This document shows positions 8,878-16,934 of a stretch of DNA of 64,000 nucleotides, piece by piece (the first letter of the stretch is position 1; each line of letters starts with the position of its first letter). The notes beneath the pieces were generated by a model, which made no database searches, was not told the DNA's origin, and was given only the letters and a program-made list of their open reading frames with translations. Source of the stretch: ZC4RG25 sp041687075 (GTDB lineage Bacteria; Pseudomonadota; Alphaproteobacteria; Rhizobiales; Hyphomicrobiaceae); contig JAWLCO010000001.1 of the NCBI GenBank assembly GCA_041687075.1, positions 1-64,000 of the forward strand. Reading direction: 5' to 3'. Both the position numbers and the translations under genes were made by a program.

Positions 8878-10173
8878 ATGACGAAGATCAACCGTCGGGA
8901 GTTCGGGAAACTTGCGGGCGCAGCTGGTGTTGCCAGCGTAAGCGCATCCGCCTTTGGTAATTTCGCCATCGCCCAGGGTACGGCGAAAGTGGTGATCATA
9001 GGTGGCGGCGCGGGCGGGGCGACTGTTGCCCATTATGTCAAAAGGGGCGAGCCCAATCTCGATGTGACCCTGATCGAGGCAAATCCCATCTACAGTTCGT
9101 CCTTTTTCTCGAATCTTTATCTCGGCGGAATTCGGACTCTCGAGTCGCTCAATCATGACTATGCCGGGCTGAAGACGCTGGGAATCAATGTCGTTCAGGA
9201 TTACGCAACGGACGTCGACACCTCGGCCAGGGTGGTCAGGACCCGCGGCGGTGACAGCTTCAGCTATGACCGCCTCGTTCTGTCCCCCGGCATCGACATC
9301 AAATACGATTCCGTTGCCGGTTATTCGCGCGAGGCCGCAGCGGCGATACCACACGCCTACACTACCGATGCCGCGCAGAAGGAGCTGCTCAAGAAACAGC
9401 TCGATGCCATGGAGGATGGCGGAACCGTGATCGTCGCGCCGCCGAACAATCCCTTCCGTTGCCCGCCCGGGCCGTATGAGCGTGTCTGCATGATCGCGCA
9501 CGAGCTGAAGACGAAGAAGCCGAAATCGAAGCTCATTGTGCTCGATCCGAAGAAGGCCTTTTCCAAGCAGGCTGTCTTCATGGAGGCGATCGACCGGTAC
9601 TACAAGGACATCATCGAGCTCAATCTGACGAACGAGATCGATGATTTCTCCGTGGTCCGTGTCGATGCCAAGACGCGCGAGGTCGAAACCAAGGACGGCA
9701 GCAAGTGGAAGGGCGATGTCGTCAACCTCATCCCGCAGCAGCGTGCGGGTGAGATTGCCATCAAGGCTGGCTGCGCAGAGGGCGACTGGTGCCCGGTAAA
9801 GCCGGAGAGCTTTGCTTCCGCGAAAGTCGATAACATCTACGTGCTGGGCGATGCGTCTATCGCCACCCAGATGCCGAAGTCGGCGTTTTCGGCCAACAGC
9901 CAGGCGAAGGTGGTGGCTGCCGACATTCTCGCAGCTCTGGCCAAGAAGGACCGGTTCCCGCCACGTTTCCGCAACACGTGCTGGTCTCTTGTGGCGCCGG
10001 ACGATTGCGTCAAGGTAGGTGCGAATTACGCTCCCAAGGACGGCAAGCTCGCCTCCTCCGGCGATTTCATCTCGAAGGCCGGCGAGGGCGCCGATGTCCG
10101 CAAGCAGAATTTCGCCGAGAGCGTCGCCTGGTACGAAAGCATTACCACGGACATGTTCGCCAAATCGGCGTAG
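8878..10173 (+). CDS. Flavocytochrome c sulfide dehydrogenase flavoprotein (FccB/SoxF)
   Basis: A 431-residue FAD protein of the FccB/SoxF family, which oxidises sulfide to sulfur in the periplasm. Visible are a Tat signal (KINRREFGKLAGAAG), the FAD dinucleotide motif VVIIGGGAGGATVA, PFRCPPGPYER near residue 195 and NTCW near 375; the two cysteines correspond to the redox disulfide of the family. VDNIYVLGDAS is the second FAD segment. An ATG at 8878 with GGAG 8 bases upstream was preferred; a GTG nine bases earlier is possible. No partner cytochrome (fccA/soxE) follows, which is unusual for this enzyme. Confidence 0.9.
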   Translation: MTKINRREFGKLAGAAGVASVSASAFGNFAIAQGTAKVVIIGGGAGGATVAHYVKRGEPNLDVTLIEANPIYSSSFFSNLYLGGIRTLESLNHDYAGLKTLGINVVQDYATDVDTSARVVRTRGGDSFSYDRLVLSPGIDIKYDSVAGYSREAAAAIPHAYTTDAAQKELLKKQLDAMEDGGTVIVAPPNNPFRCPPGPYERVCMIAHELKTKKPKSKLIVLDPKKAFSKQAVFMEAIDRYYKDIIELNLTNEIDDFSVVRVDAKTREVETKDGSKWKGDVVNLIPQQRAGEIAIKAGCAEGDWCPVKPESFASAKVDNIYVLGDASIATQMPKSAFSANSQAKVVAADILAALAKKDRFPPRFRNTCWSLVAPDDCVKVGANYAPKDGKLASSGDFISKAGEGADVRKQNFAESVAWYESITTDMFAKSA

Positions 10174-10191
10174 CCGGGCGCGGACGCCAGC

Positions 10192-10223
10192 CACGGGGAG
10201 CGCAAAAACCGGCGCTCCTCGTG
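10192..10223. terminator. Strong hairpin after fccB/soxF
   Basis: A 12-bp stem (CACGGGGAGCGC paired with GCGCTCCTCGTG, one G-T pair) with an 8-base A-rich loop lies 18 bases after the stop of the FccB-like gene. There is no T tract, so it may be an mRNA 3' stabiliser or a Rho-assisted end rather than a classic terminator. Confidence 0.5.
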
Positions 10224-10398
10224 CCCGGTGTAGCGATCCCTTCGTTCAGCGCTCTCCCGAGGAAAAGCAGCCTGTGCACGGTGCAGGCGTAGAGCATTGC
10301 ACCGCAGCGTTGCGTCCGCGGAAGAATCCGTGTGACTCTTTCCGGTGCGGGAGGTCCAGCAGGGTCTTCCAGGGCCGACAGAGAGAGGGGTGGGCGCG

Positions 10399-11709
10399 AT
10401 GCCGTCAGCAAAGGACGAACGCCTCCTTGCAGCCGCGCGGCAGCTCGTCGAACGCGTTGCGGAGCGGCTCGACGTCGATGCGTCGGTCCGGCTGTGGGAT
10501 GGCTCGCTGGTGCCGCTGGGCCGCTGCGCCAGTGGACCGTTCGTGATCTCTATCGCCGGCCCGGGCGTCATTGGCTCGCTGCTGCGGCGGCCGACGCTCG
10601 ACAGAGTCATCCAGAATTATGCTGAAGGGCGGATCGATTTCGAGGGCGGCACGCTGATCGATTTCGGTCAGCAACTCGATCGCAGCGGCCGGTCGGCGGG
10701 CTTGAAGGGGCTGAGCAAGCTTGCACTGCTGAAGGCGCTTGCGCCGTTCCTGCTCGTGCCCGCCGACAAAACGGCCGACGCGTACGGCTTCAGCGGCGAC
10801 ATCACCGGGCGATCACAGAACCGGCGCGATAACAAGGCATTCGTGCAGTTCCACTACGACCTGTCGAACGACTTCTACGCGCTCTTTCTCGACCCGGAGA
10901 TGGTCTATTCCTGCGGCTACTTTACCGACTGGAATAACGACCTCGCCACGGCGCAACGCGACAAGCTGGACATGATCTGTCGTAAGCTGCGCCTGAAACC
11001 AGGCGACCGATTGCTGGACATCGGCTGTGGTTGGGGCGGACTCGTCTGCCATGCAGCTCGCGTCTATGGTGTCGTCGCGCACGGCATCACACTCTCGGAA
11101 GAGCAACTTGGCTTCGCGCGGAATAAGGTGAAGCAACTCGGCCTCGAAGGGCGGGTCACCCTCGAGCTCAAGGACTACATGTCCGTCGAAGGAACCTTCG
11201 ACAAGATCGCGTCGATCGGCATGTACGAGCACATCGGTCTCGCCAACATCCCGCGTTACATGGCGAAAGTTCAGTCGCTGCTCGCGCGGGACGGGCTTTT
11301 CCTGAATCATGCCATCTCGCGCCGGGCGCCGAAGCCATCCTGGCGCGGACGTCGGATGCGGCCGGAACAGCGCGCCATCGCCAAGTACATTTTTCCGGGC
11401 GGCGAACTCGACGACATCGGCCACTCGATCGTCGCCATGGAGCGCGCAGGGTTCGAGGTCCACGACGTCGAGGCCTGGCGGCTCCATTACGCCCGCACGT
11501 GCCGCCTGTGGTGCGAACGGCTGACGGCCAATCGCGAGCGCGCCATCGCCCATGTCGGCGAGGAAAAGTATCGGATCTGGGTCGCCTATCTCGCTGGCGT
11601 ATCGCTCGCTTTTTCCCGTGGCACGCTCCGGATCTACCAGACTCTCGCCAGCAAATCCGCCAAGCGACCACCTAAGCTCCCATCTACGCGAGCAGATCTA
11701 TATCGTTGA
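10399..11709 (+). CDS. Cyclopropane-fatty-acyl-phospholipid synthase family methyltransferase
   Basis: A 436-residue SAM-dependent enzyme of the CFA synthase/mycolic acid cyclopropane synthase family, acting on unsaturated acyl chains of membrane phospholipids. Motifs include the N-terminal SCP2-like region, HYDLSNDFYALFLDPEMVYSC, the SAM-binding LLDIGCGWGGLV near residue 210, SIGMYEHIG and the C-terminal LHYARTCRLWCERL. ATG 10399 follows GAGAGAGGGG; the frame is open 18 codons further upstream without a better site. The N-terminal part is somewhat divergent, so alternative alkyl-branched lipid products are possible. Confidence 0.9.
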   Translation: MPSAKDERLLAAARQLVERVAERLDVDASVRLWDGSLVPLGRCASGPFVISIAGPGVIGSLLRRPTLDRVIQNYAEGRIDFEGGTLIDFGQQLDRSGRSAGLKGLSKLALLKALAPFLLVPADKTADAYGFSGDITGRSQNRRDNKAFVQFHYDLSNDFYALFLDPEMVYSCGYFTDWNNDLATAQRDKLDMICRKLRLKPGDRLLDIGCGWGGLVCHAARVYGVVAHGITLSEEQLGFARNKVKQLGLEGRVTLELKDYMSVEGTFDKIASIGMYEHIGLANIPRYMAKVQSLLARDGLFLNHAISRRAPKPSWRGRRMRPEQRAIAKYIFPGGELDDIGHSIVAMERAGFEVHDVEAWRLHYARTCRLWCERLTANRERAIAHVGEEKYRIWVAYLAGVSLAFSRGTLRIYQTLASKSAKRPPKLPSTRADLYR

Positions 11710-11824
11710 AAAACATTGTGAATGTTCGATTCGGATTTTTGCGATTGGCAGCCCCGCAAGCGAGGAACTTTCCGCCTGCCTGAACGTTCTGGCTGCGTCT
11801 TGGGTAAGTAGGGGCAACCAAGCC

Positions 11825-12070
11825 ATGACATCCCCCACCAATTTCGCTTTCACGTCCGATGCGGCAGTCAATCGCGACCAGTCTTGCCGAATCGATCTGA
11901 ATACGGCTCCGGAGGACGTGCTCGCTGCCGTTTCTGCGGTCGGTCCGGCACGCATTCAGGCGCTCGTCCATCGGCGCCCGTTTCGAAGCTGGGACGACGT
12001 CGCACGCGTACCCGGCATCAGCCAAAGCATCATCGAGCGGCTGAAGAACAGCGGTGCAGGACTGTCTTAA
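11825..12070 (+). CDS. Small ComEA-like helix-hairpin-helix protein
   Basis: An 81-residue protein consisting of little more than one HhH domain: IDLNTAPEDVLAAVSAVGPARIQALV then FRSWDDVARVPGISQSIIERL. This is the T2SS/ComEA-type DNA-binding HhH pair. Unlike ComEA it has no signal peptide or membrane segment in the chosen frame, so a cytoplasmic nucleic-acid binder is more likely. Start at ATG 11825; the frame runs open upstream into the cfa gene without plausible coding sequence. A 6-bp hairpin AACATT-GTG-AATGTT stands at 11712-11726 between cfa and this gene. Confidence 0.65.
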   Translation: MTSPTNFAFTSDAAVNRDQSCRIDLNTAPEDVLAAVSAVGPARIQALVHRRPFRSWDDVARVPGISQSIIERLKNSGAGLS

Positions 12071-12151
12071 GTCCGGTCTTCAGGCGGCCATGCGCTTGGC
12101 CGCTCCAGCCATCGGCTTCTCCCGACCTGCAGTATTCGGCGGACACTCCTC

Positions 12152-12994
12152 TCAGGATTTCGGAATGTCCTGGGCGAGCAGATCGCGCAGCTCCGGGCTC
12201 ACCTGCGGGCGAATGCCGAACCACAGCTCGAAGCCGCGTCCGGCCTGATAGAGCAGCATGTCGAGGCCATCGGCCGTTTTCAGCCCAAGCCGACGCGCCT
12301 GTGCCAGCAGCTTCGTCTCGAGCGGCACGTAGTTGATGTCCGCCACGACAGCACCCGGCGCCAGGCCTGACAGGTCGATGTCGAGGTCGGGATTGCCCTT
12401 GAGTCCGAGAGAGGTGGCATTGGTGAGCAGGCCTGCGCCTTCGAGCAGCCTGTTCAGGTTCTCCCAGTGCTCGGGGACGACGCGATCGCCGTAGCGCTGG
12501 GCCATGGCCACGGCGCGCGCGTAGGTGCGATTGACGACGTGGATACGTTCAATCCCCCGCTCCAGCAGCCCCCAGATGACGGCCCGCCCGGCGCCGCCGG
12601 CACCGATCACCACCGCATGGCCGGTGGATCGTTCCCAGCCCCGCGCCCCGGCATCCAGTGCGCCGATGAACCCTTCGACATCCGTATTCGTCGAGCGCAG
12701 AACGCCGTTATCGTACCACAACGTGTTGGAAGCCCCGACCGCTCGCGCGCGCTCGTCCGGCTCGGTCAGCTCGAATGCAGCCTCCTTGTGCGGCAGCGTC
12801 ACGTTGGCGCCGACGTAGCCGCGGCTGCGGAGGTTCTGGACGAACGCCGGGAACTCCTGCGGCGGCACCTCTTCCATCCGGTATTCGCCGTCTATTCCAT
12901 GATGCTTCAGCCACCAGTTGTGCATCTTCGGCGACCGCGAATGCCTGACGGGCCAGCCGATGATGCAGGCGGCTCTGGTTGAGGTGCTTGTCAT
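12152..12994 (-). CDS. aroE: Shikimate dehydrogenase
   Basis: A 280-residue AroE that reduces 3-dehydroshikimate to shikimate with NADPH in the chorismate pathway. Seen are the shikimate-binding GWPVRHSRSPKMHN at the N-terminus, NVTLPHKE with the catalytic lysine near residue 70, NTDVEGF with the catalytic aspartate near 107, the nucleotide loop VVIGAGGAGRAV, NRT for NADP preference, and the closing GLDMLLYQAGRGFELW. Length is normal. It stands alone between the HhH gene and yeeE, not in an aro cluster. Confidence 0.95.
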   Translation of the reverse strand: MTSTSTRAACIIGWPVRHSRSPKMHNWWLKHHGIDGEYRMEEVPPQEFPAFVQNLRSRGYVGANVTLPHKEAAFELTEPDERARAVGASNTLWYDNGVLRSTNTDVEGFIGALDAGARGWERSTGHAVVIGAGGAGRAVIWGLLERGIERIHVVNRTYARAVAMAQRYGDRVVPEHWENLNRLLEGAGLLTNATSLGLKGNPDLDIDLSGLAPGAVVADINYVPLETKLLAQARRLGLKTADGLDMLLYQAGRGFELWFGIRPQVSPELRDLLAQDIPKS

Positions 12995-13074
12995 GCTCGT
13001 GCTCTGCTCGCGAGTGTGCTCCGGGCCTCATAGCACAAGCGAGCTCAGGACCGTCCACTCGGTGTTCGACGCTC

Positions 13075-14178
13075 TCAGGCCTCCGCCATCAGCATCCGCT
13101 CGAACGCCTTCATGCCGACAACGCCGCCGGTGACGATCGCGGCGAAGGTAATGAAGGAACCGATGGCGAGCGTCGAGATGCCGGTGATGCCCTGGCCGAC
13201 GGTGCAGCCGAGGGCGAGCACGCCGCCGACGCCCATCAGTGCCGCTCCGGAGAGCACGCGGATCGTGTCGCCCTTGTCCGAGAACGTGGTGATCGTGAAA
13301 CGCTTCATGGCGACGGCTGTCACGAAGGAACCGAGGATGGCTCCGAATACGGTGGCGACGCCGAAGCCGGGCAGACCGAGGGCGGTGAAGCGTTCGAGCC
13401 ATTCAAGCGTGTCACCTGCAGGCCGGACGAAGGTCAGCGAGATGGGCGCAACCGGCCGGTCCGCCAGCTCGTCGAACGCGAGCCCGGTCACTGCCCAGCC
13501 GGCGACGACGCACAGGCCAACGCCGACGCCCGAAGCAATATGTACCGGTGACTTGCGGAAGCTCTCGTCCCTGAAGCAGTAGACGACACCGGCTGCGACC
13601 ACGGCTGCGGTAACAATCAGCGCACCCGTCATGCGGCTGAGCCCGAGGCTGGCACTGACGACGTCCCCGAGGCTCTGGCTGGGGGCGTTGAGCCCCGCAA
13701 GACTGACGGCCGTCGACTGCTCGAGCCAGGCGCGAAGCGGTCCCAGGACCCCGCCGATGGTCATAAAGGCGAAAATGCCGATGACGATCAGCGCCACCAG
13801 GGAGCGGAGGTCGCCCCCGCCGACGCGCGCGAGATTGCGGCTGGCGCAGCCGCCGGCGAACACCATCCCGTAGCCGAACATCAATCCGCCAAGCACATTG
13901 CCGAACCAGTTCACGCTCGGCGCCAGATACATCGACCTCGTCAGCTCGACGACACCGGCGTACTGCAGGAGCTGCGCGCCGACGAGGGCGGTGGCCGCGG
14001 CGAGCACCCAGGCACGGAAGCGGCGGTAATCTCCGAACGAGACGATATCGGAGATGGAGCCCATCGTGCAGAAGTTCGTCTTGAACACGATGGCTCCGAA
14101 CAGGAACCCGATGATGAGGCCGCCGATGGTCAGCGCCGTGGGTCCGTTCTCGGCAACGAGCTCGCGAAGTGCCGTCAT
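13075..14178 (-). CDS. YeeE/YedE family thiosulfate/sulfur transporter
   Basis: A 367-residue inner-membrane protein with about nine to ten hydrophobic segments. It has the two pseudo-repeat cysteine motifs of the family, GMVFAGGCASRNL near residue 108 and GGVLALGCTVGQGITG near 330, plus FCTMGSISD near 38. E. coli YeeE imports thiosulfate by relaying it between such cysteines. Context with soxYZ and FccB fits uptake of thiosulfate or sulfane sulfur. A clear inverted repeat (14217-14236) lies 39-58 bases upstream of the ATG, so persulfide-responsive repression is likely. Confidence 0.9.
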   Translation of the reverse strand: MTALRELVAENGPTALTIGGLIIGFLFGAIVFKTNFCTMGSISDIVSFGDYRRFRAWVLAAATALVGAQLLQYAGVVELTRSMYLAPSVNWFGNVLGGLMFGYGMVFAGGCASRNLARVGGGDLRSLVALIVIGIFAFMTIGGVLGPLRAWLEQSTAVSLAGLNAPSQSLGDVVSASLGLSRMTGALIVTAAVVAAGVVYCFRDESFRKSPVHIASGVGVGLCVVAGWAVTGLAFDELADRPVAPISLTFVRPAGDTLEWLERFTALGLPGFGVATVFGAILGSFVTAVAMKRFTITTFSDKGDTIRVLSGAALMGVGGVLALGCTVGQGITGISTLAIGSFITFAAIVTGGVVGMKAFERMLMAEA

Positions 14179-14216
14179 CTGCTTCCTCCCTTGCGCGGTA
14201 GCGGGGGCAGGACAGA

Positions 14217-14236
14217 ATATTCGCAGATTTGAATAT
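14217..14236. promoter_or_regulatory. Perfect ATTC-N8-GAAT operator before yeeE
   Basis: Perfect 6-bp arms ATATTC and GAATAT are separated by 8 bases. This matches ATTC-N8-GAAT, the site I recall for SqrR of Rhodobacter capsulatus, an ArsR-family repressor released by persulfides. The same 20-bp layout recurs at 8315-8334 between soxY and the soxS-like gene. It stands 39-58 bases upstream of the yeeE start, a suitable place to overlap the promoter. Confidence 0.6.
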
Positions 14237-14266
14237 GATCCGGCAAGCGTGAGCTGACAGTTCGCA

Positions 14267-16228
14267 TCAGCGGCCGTTGGCAGACGCCGTGGCCGGCTCC
14301 GTGAAGCGCGTCAGAGAAAGAAGGTATGCGATCAGCGCGTCCTGATCCTCGCGGGTGTAGCCAGCCTGCTGATCGACCCAATGGGCGTGGCCCTGGCCGG
14401 TGGCATGGGCCATCTGCGCCGCAGAAGAGGCAAGGTTTGCGGCCAATACCCGGCGCCGCAATACGCGATCGATCAGCGAGCGCAGGCTGTTCGCGGGATC
14501 AGGTCGAATGCCGGCCATAACCGTGCCGGGCAGGCCGAGCTGGTCTTCGGCGTCCGGGCCGACAGCGACGCCGCCATCGTGCAAGTAAGGTGCGCTCCAA
14601 GCCAGACCGATCAGCCCCTTGACCTTGTAGCCGCCGCGCCCGTCCGCGGCAAAGCCGAGCAGCGCCTTGCGCCGGGCCTCGTCCGGGATCGGCACAGGGT
14701 AGGCTGGCGTCCCGTCCGGCACTGGCACGTATGTGTCCAGCGGATAAAGCACGGAAGGCCGAAGAAGACTCGCCTGACCGGCCAAGGCCTTTGCTCGCGA
14801 CGGCTGCGCCCCGACCTCATCCACGAGAAGGACCTGATTGTTGGTGTAACCCGGCCCACTGTGACAGCCGGCGCAGCCCGCCGATTCGAAAACCTGCCGG
14901 CCGCGGGCCAGCTGCTGCGGTTCGGCGGGCGCAGCGGCAGGCGGCAAGAGCGTATTCTGGAACGCCGACATCGCGCTTACATGATACCAGAGTGGGAACT
15001 CCGGCTTCGAGGCCAGGAGACTATGCGTGGCGATCAGCGCGGCGTTTGGGAACGTCGGCAGCTTGACGGTTTCGACAAGGCCCGGCCCTTGCGGGTTGGG
15101 GCTGATGGTGCGCAGGAACTCCGTCGGTTTCACGCCGCTCGCCGGGTCGTAGCGGAACTGCCGATTGGAGGCGTTCTGCAGCAGTGTTCCGAGATAGACC
15201 TCCGGATCGAGCCCCAGCAGTGGGCCGGCGGCCTGCGCCAGCGTCGTCATATCGGCATTGAGGCCGTGCACATTGTTGCTGAGCACGTTCAGACCGCGGA
15301 ACGGGCCTACGACAGAGAAGCCCGTCCAGCCGTAAGGGTGGTCATGCAGCGTGAAGCTGTCGGGGATCTGGGTCGGATTGTTGACGCCATCGGGGGTCGA
15401 ATCGAAATTGCCGGGCGCCCAGGCCGCCAGCATCTGGTCGACCGCGGGTTCGAGCTCGGCCGGGTCTGGCAGCGGCTGCTCCCCTGCGGATGTCGTTACG
15501 GTCCTGCTGCGATCGGTCACGAACGGCTCGACGCCCTTGAACGTGACATGGCCAAGGTAGGCGGATGAGTTGGTTCCGAGCGCCAGCAGCAGTCCGACGT
15601 TGAGATCATTATTCGGCGCGCCTTCGACGACTCGCCCGTTGGCCGGGTCGACAGCCGAATGGCAGAGGGCGCAGGTGGCGCCCATTCGCAGCTTGCCGCG
15701 ATCGTAGGCGATCTTGATGCCGAGCGGCACGAACCAGCCGCGGGGCACGTCGATGCCGGTGGAAATCAGCGTGCCGCGTTCCAGCCTGCGGTCGCCGATC
15801 TGGACATCGTCGGCGAGGCGGACCTTGAGGTCGTGCGTGCCACGGCCGCCGAGGAGCACGATGGCGCGCACCACCTCGTAGGGCGAGAGCGCCCCGTCCA
15901 TCATGCCGAGCACGTCGCTCATGAAGTACTCGTTGCCGAAAGTTTCCTCGTAGAAGGCCTGTCGCCCGGCCTCACGCAGCTCGTCGGTGAGGGCGATGGC
16001 GCCATTGGCCAGCGTGAGCTGCTGGCGGCCCTCGGGGGTCTGCTGCAGGGCCTGCGCCTCGTCATGGCTGATCTGGCGGCCGAACAGATCGTAGGCCGTG
16101 TCCCCGACGTGCCGCTCGGGATTGACCACCTCGGTCAGATAGGGCGTTGGCGCATAATCGAAGCGCGCCAGTATGGCCGCGGCCACGAGCGCCAGCGCCA
16201 GAACCAGTAGGCCGATCAGAATGCGCAC
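14267..16228 (-). CDS. Di-heme c-type cytochrome, peroxidase/RoxA-like
   Basis: A 653-residue exported cytochrome. It starts with a membrane/signal segment (ILIGLLVLALALVAAAILARF) and carries two CxxCH heme sites, CALCH near residue 186 and CAGCH near 451. After the second heme come YKVKGLIGLAWSAPYLHDGG, a pattern common in di-heme peroxidase (CcpA/MauG) and RoxA-like proteins. GTG 16228 was chosen as start because GGGAGG lies 9 bases upstream; the frame stays open 74 codons further but that part has no protein-like character. Partners and substrate are unknown; nearby sulfur genes raise, but do not show, a role as electron acceptor. Confidence 0.75.
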   Translation of the reverse strand: MRILIGLLVLALALVAAAILARFDYAPTPYLTEVVNPERHVGDTAYDLFGRQISHDEAQALQQTPEGRQQLTLANGAIALTDELREAGRQAFYEETFGNEYFMSDVLGMMDGALSPYEVVRAIVLLGGRGTHDLKVRLADDVQIGDRRLERGTLISTGIDVPRGWFVPLGIKIAYDRGKLRMGATCALCHSAVDPANGRVVEGAPNNDLNVGLLLALGTNSSAYLGHVTFKGVEPFVTDRSRTVTTSAGEQPLPDPAELEPAVDQMLAAWAPGNFDSTPDGVNNPTQIPDSFTLHDHPYGWTGFSVVGPFRGLNVLSNNVHGLNADMTTLAQAAGPLLGLDPEVYLGTLLQNASNRQFRYDPASGVKPTEFLRTISPNPQGPGLVETVKLPTFPNAALIATHSLLASKPEFPLWYHVSAMSAFQNTLLPPAAAPAEPQQLARGRQVFESAGCAGCHSGPGYTNNQVLLVDEVGAQPSRAKALAGQASLLRPSVLYPLDTYVPVPDGTPAYPVPIPDEARRKALLGFAADGRGGYKVKGLIGLAWSAPYLHDGGVAVGPDAEDQLGLPGTVMAGIRPDPANSLRSLIDRVLRRRVLAANLASSAAQMAHATGQGHAHWVDQQAGYTREDQDALIAYLLSLTRFTEPATASANGR

Positions 16229-16467
16229 GAGCCGTTGCCTCCCTGCCGGCAGCCCAAAGTCAACGCCGGTTGGAGGACCACGTTCCGCCGCAGTGCAGCA
16301 CAAGGCACCTTCAGCCAGACGGGGCGGTGAGGTGGGTGCAACTCGATACTTGCCACAGCGGATTGGCTGCTGCACCTGAGGGCGTCTCGCCTTGGGAGGC
16401 TGCAGGGTGTAAGAGCCTCCCTCGAGGGGGCACTTGCCGTGATGCAGCACGAGGGACCCAACGCACG

Positions 16468-16908
16468 ATGACAGTGCACATGATCAAGCTGTGCGTCGGT
16501 GCCGACAGCGTCGAGGATCTGGCTCAGTGGCAGAAGGGGCGCCTTGCCGCGCAGAAGGCCGCGGGCCAGAAGCCGCGTCTGTTCCACGGCACGCGCATGG
16601 TGCCGAAGCGTCAGGCGGAGCTGCTCGACGGCGGCTCGCTCTACTGGGTGATCAAGGGCGTGGTGCAGGTCCGCCAGCGTATCATCGGTTTCGGAGAGGG
16701 GCAGAAGCCGGACGGGACGCCGTGCTGCCTCGTGTTGCTCGACCCCCCTCTCATCCCGACGACTCCGGTGCCGCGGCGCGCCTTCCAGGGCTGGCGCTAT
16801 CTGGAGCCGGCCGACGCGCCGCCGGACCTCGACGCCCGCACCTCGCAGCAGCTCGCTCAGCTCCCGCCAGAGATGCGCAAGGAGCTTGCTGAGCTGGGAC
16901 TTATCTGA
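16468..16908 (+). CDS. DUF1489 family protein
   Basis: A 146-residue cytoplasmic protein of DUF1489, a family largely restricted to Alphaproteobacteria and without known function. Recognisable parts are MIKLCVGADSVEDL, the RMVPKRQAELLDGGSLYWVIKG block, QRIIGF and the proline-rich end LVLLDPPLIPTTPVPRRAFQGWRYL. Length is typical. It is followed at 27 bases by an aminotransferase gene in the same direction, probably one transcript. It supports the alphaproteobacterial assignment of the window. Confidence 0.9.
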   Translation: MTVHMIKLCVGADSVEDLAQWQKGRLAAQKAAGQKPRLFHGTRMVPKRQAELLDGGSLYWVIKGVVQVRQRIIGFGEGQKPDGTPCCLVLLDPPLIPTTPVPRRAFQGWRYLEPADAPPDLDARTSQQLAQLPPEMRKELAELGLI

Positions 16909-16934
16909 CTTCCGATGACGCAAGGAGACCTACG

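Noticed and set aside
16229..16450. 74-codon N-terminal extension of the di-heme cytochrome
   Set aside because: A GTG with GGGAGG upstream and a signal-like segment at 16228 explains the start better.
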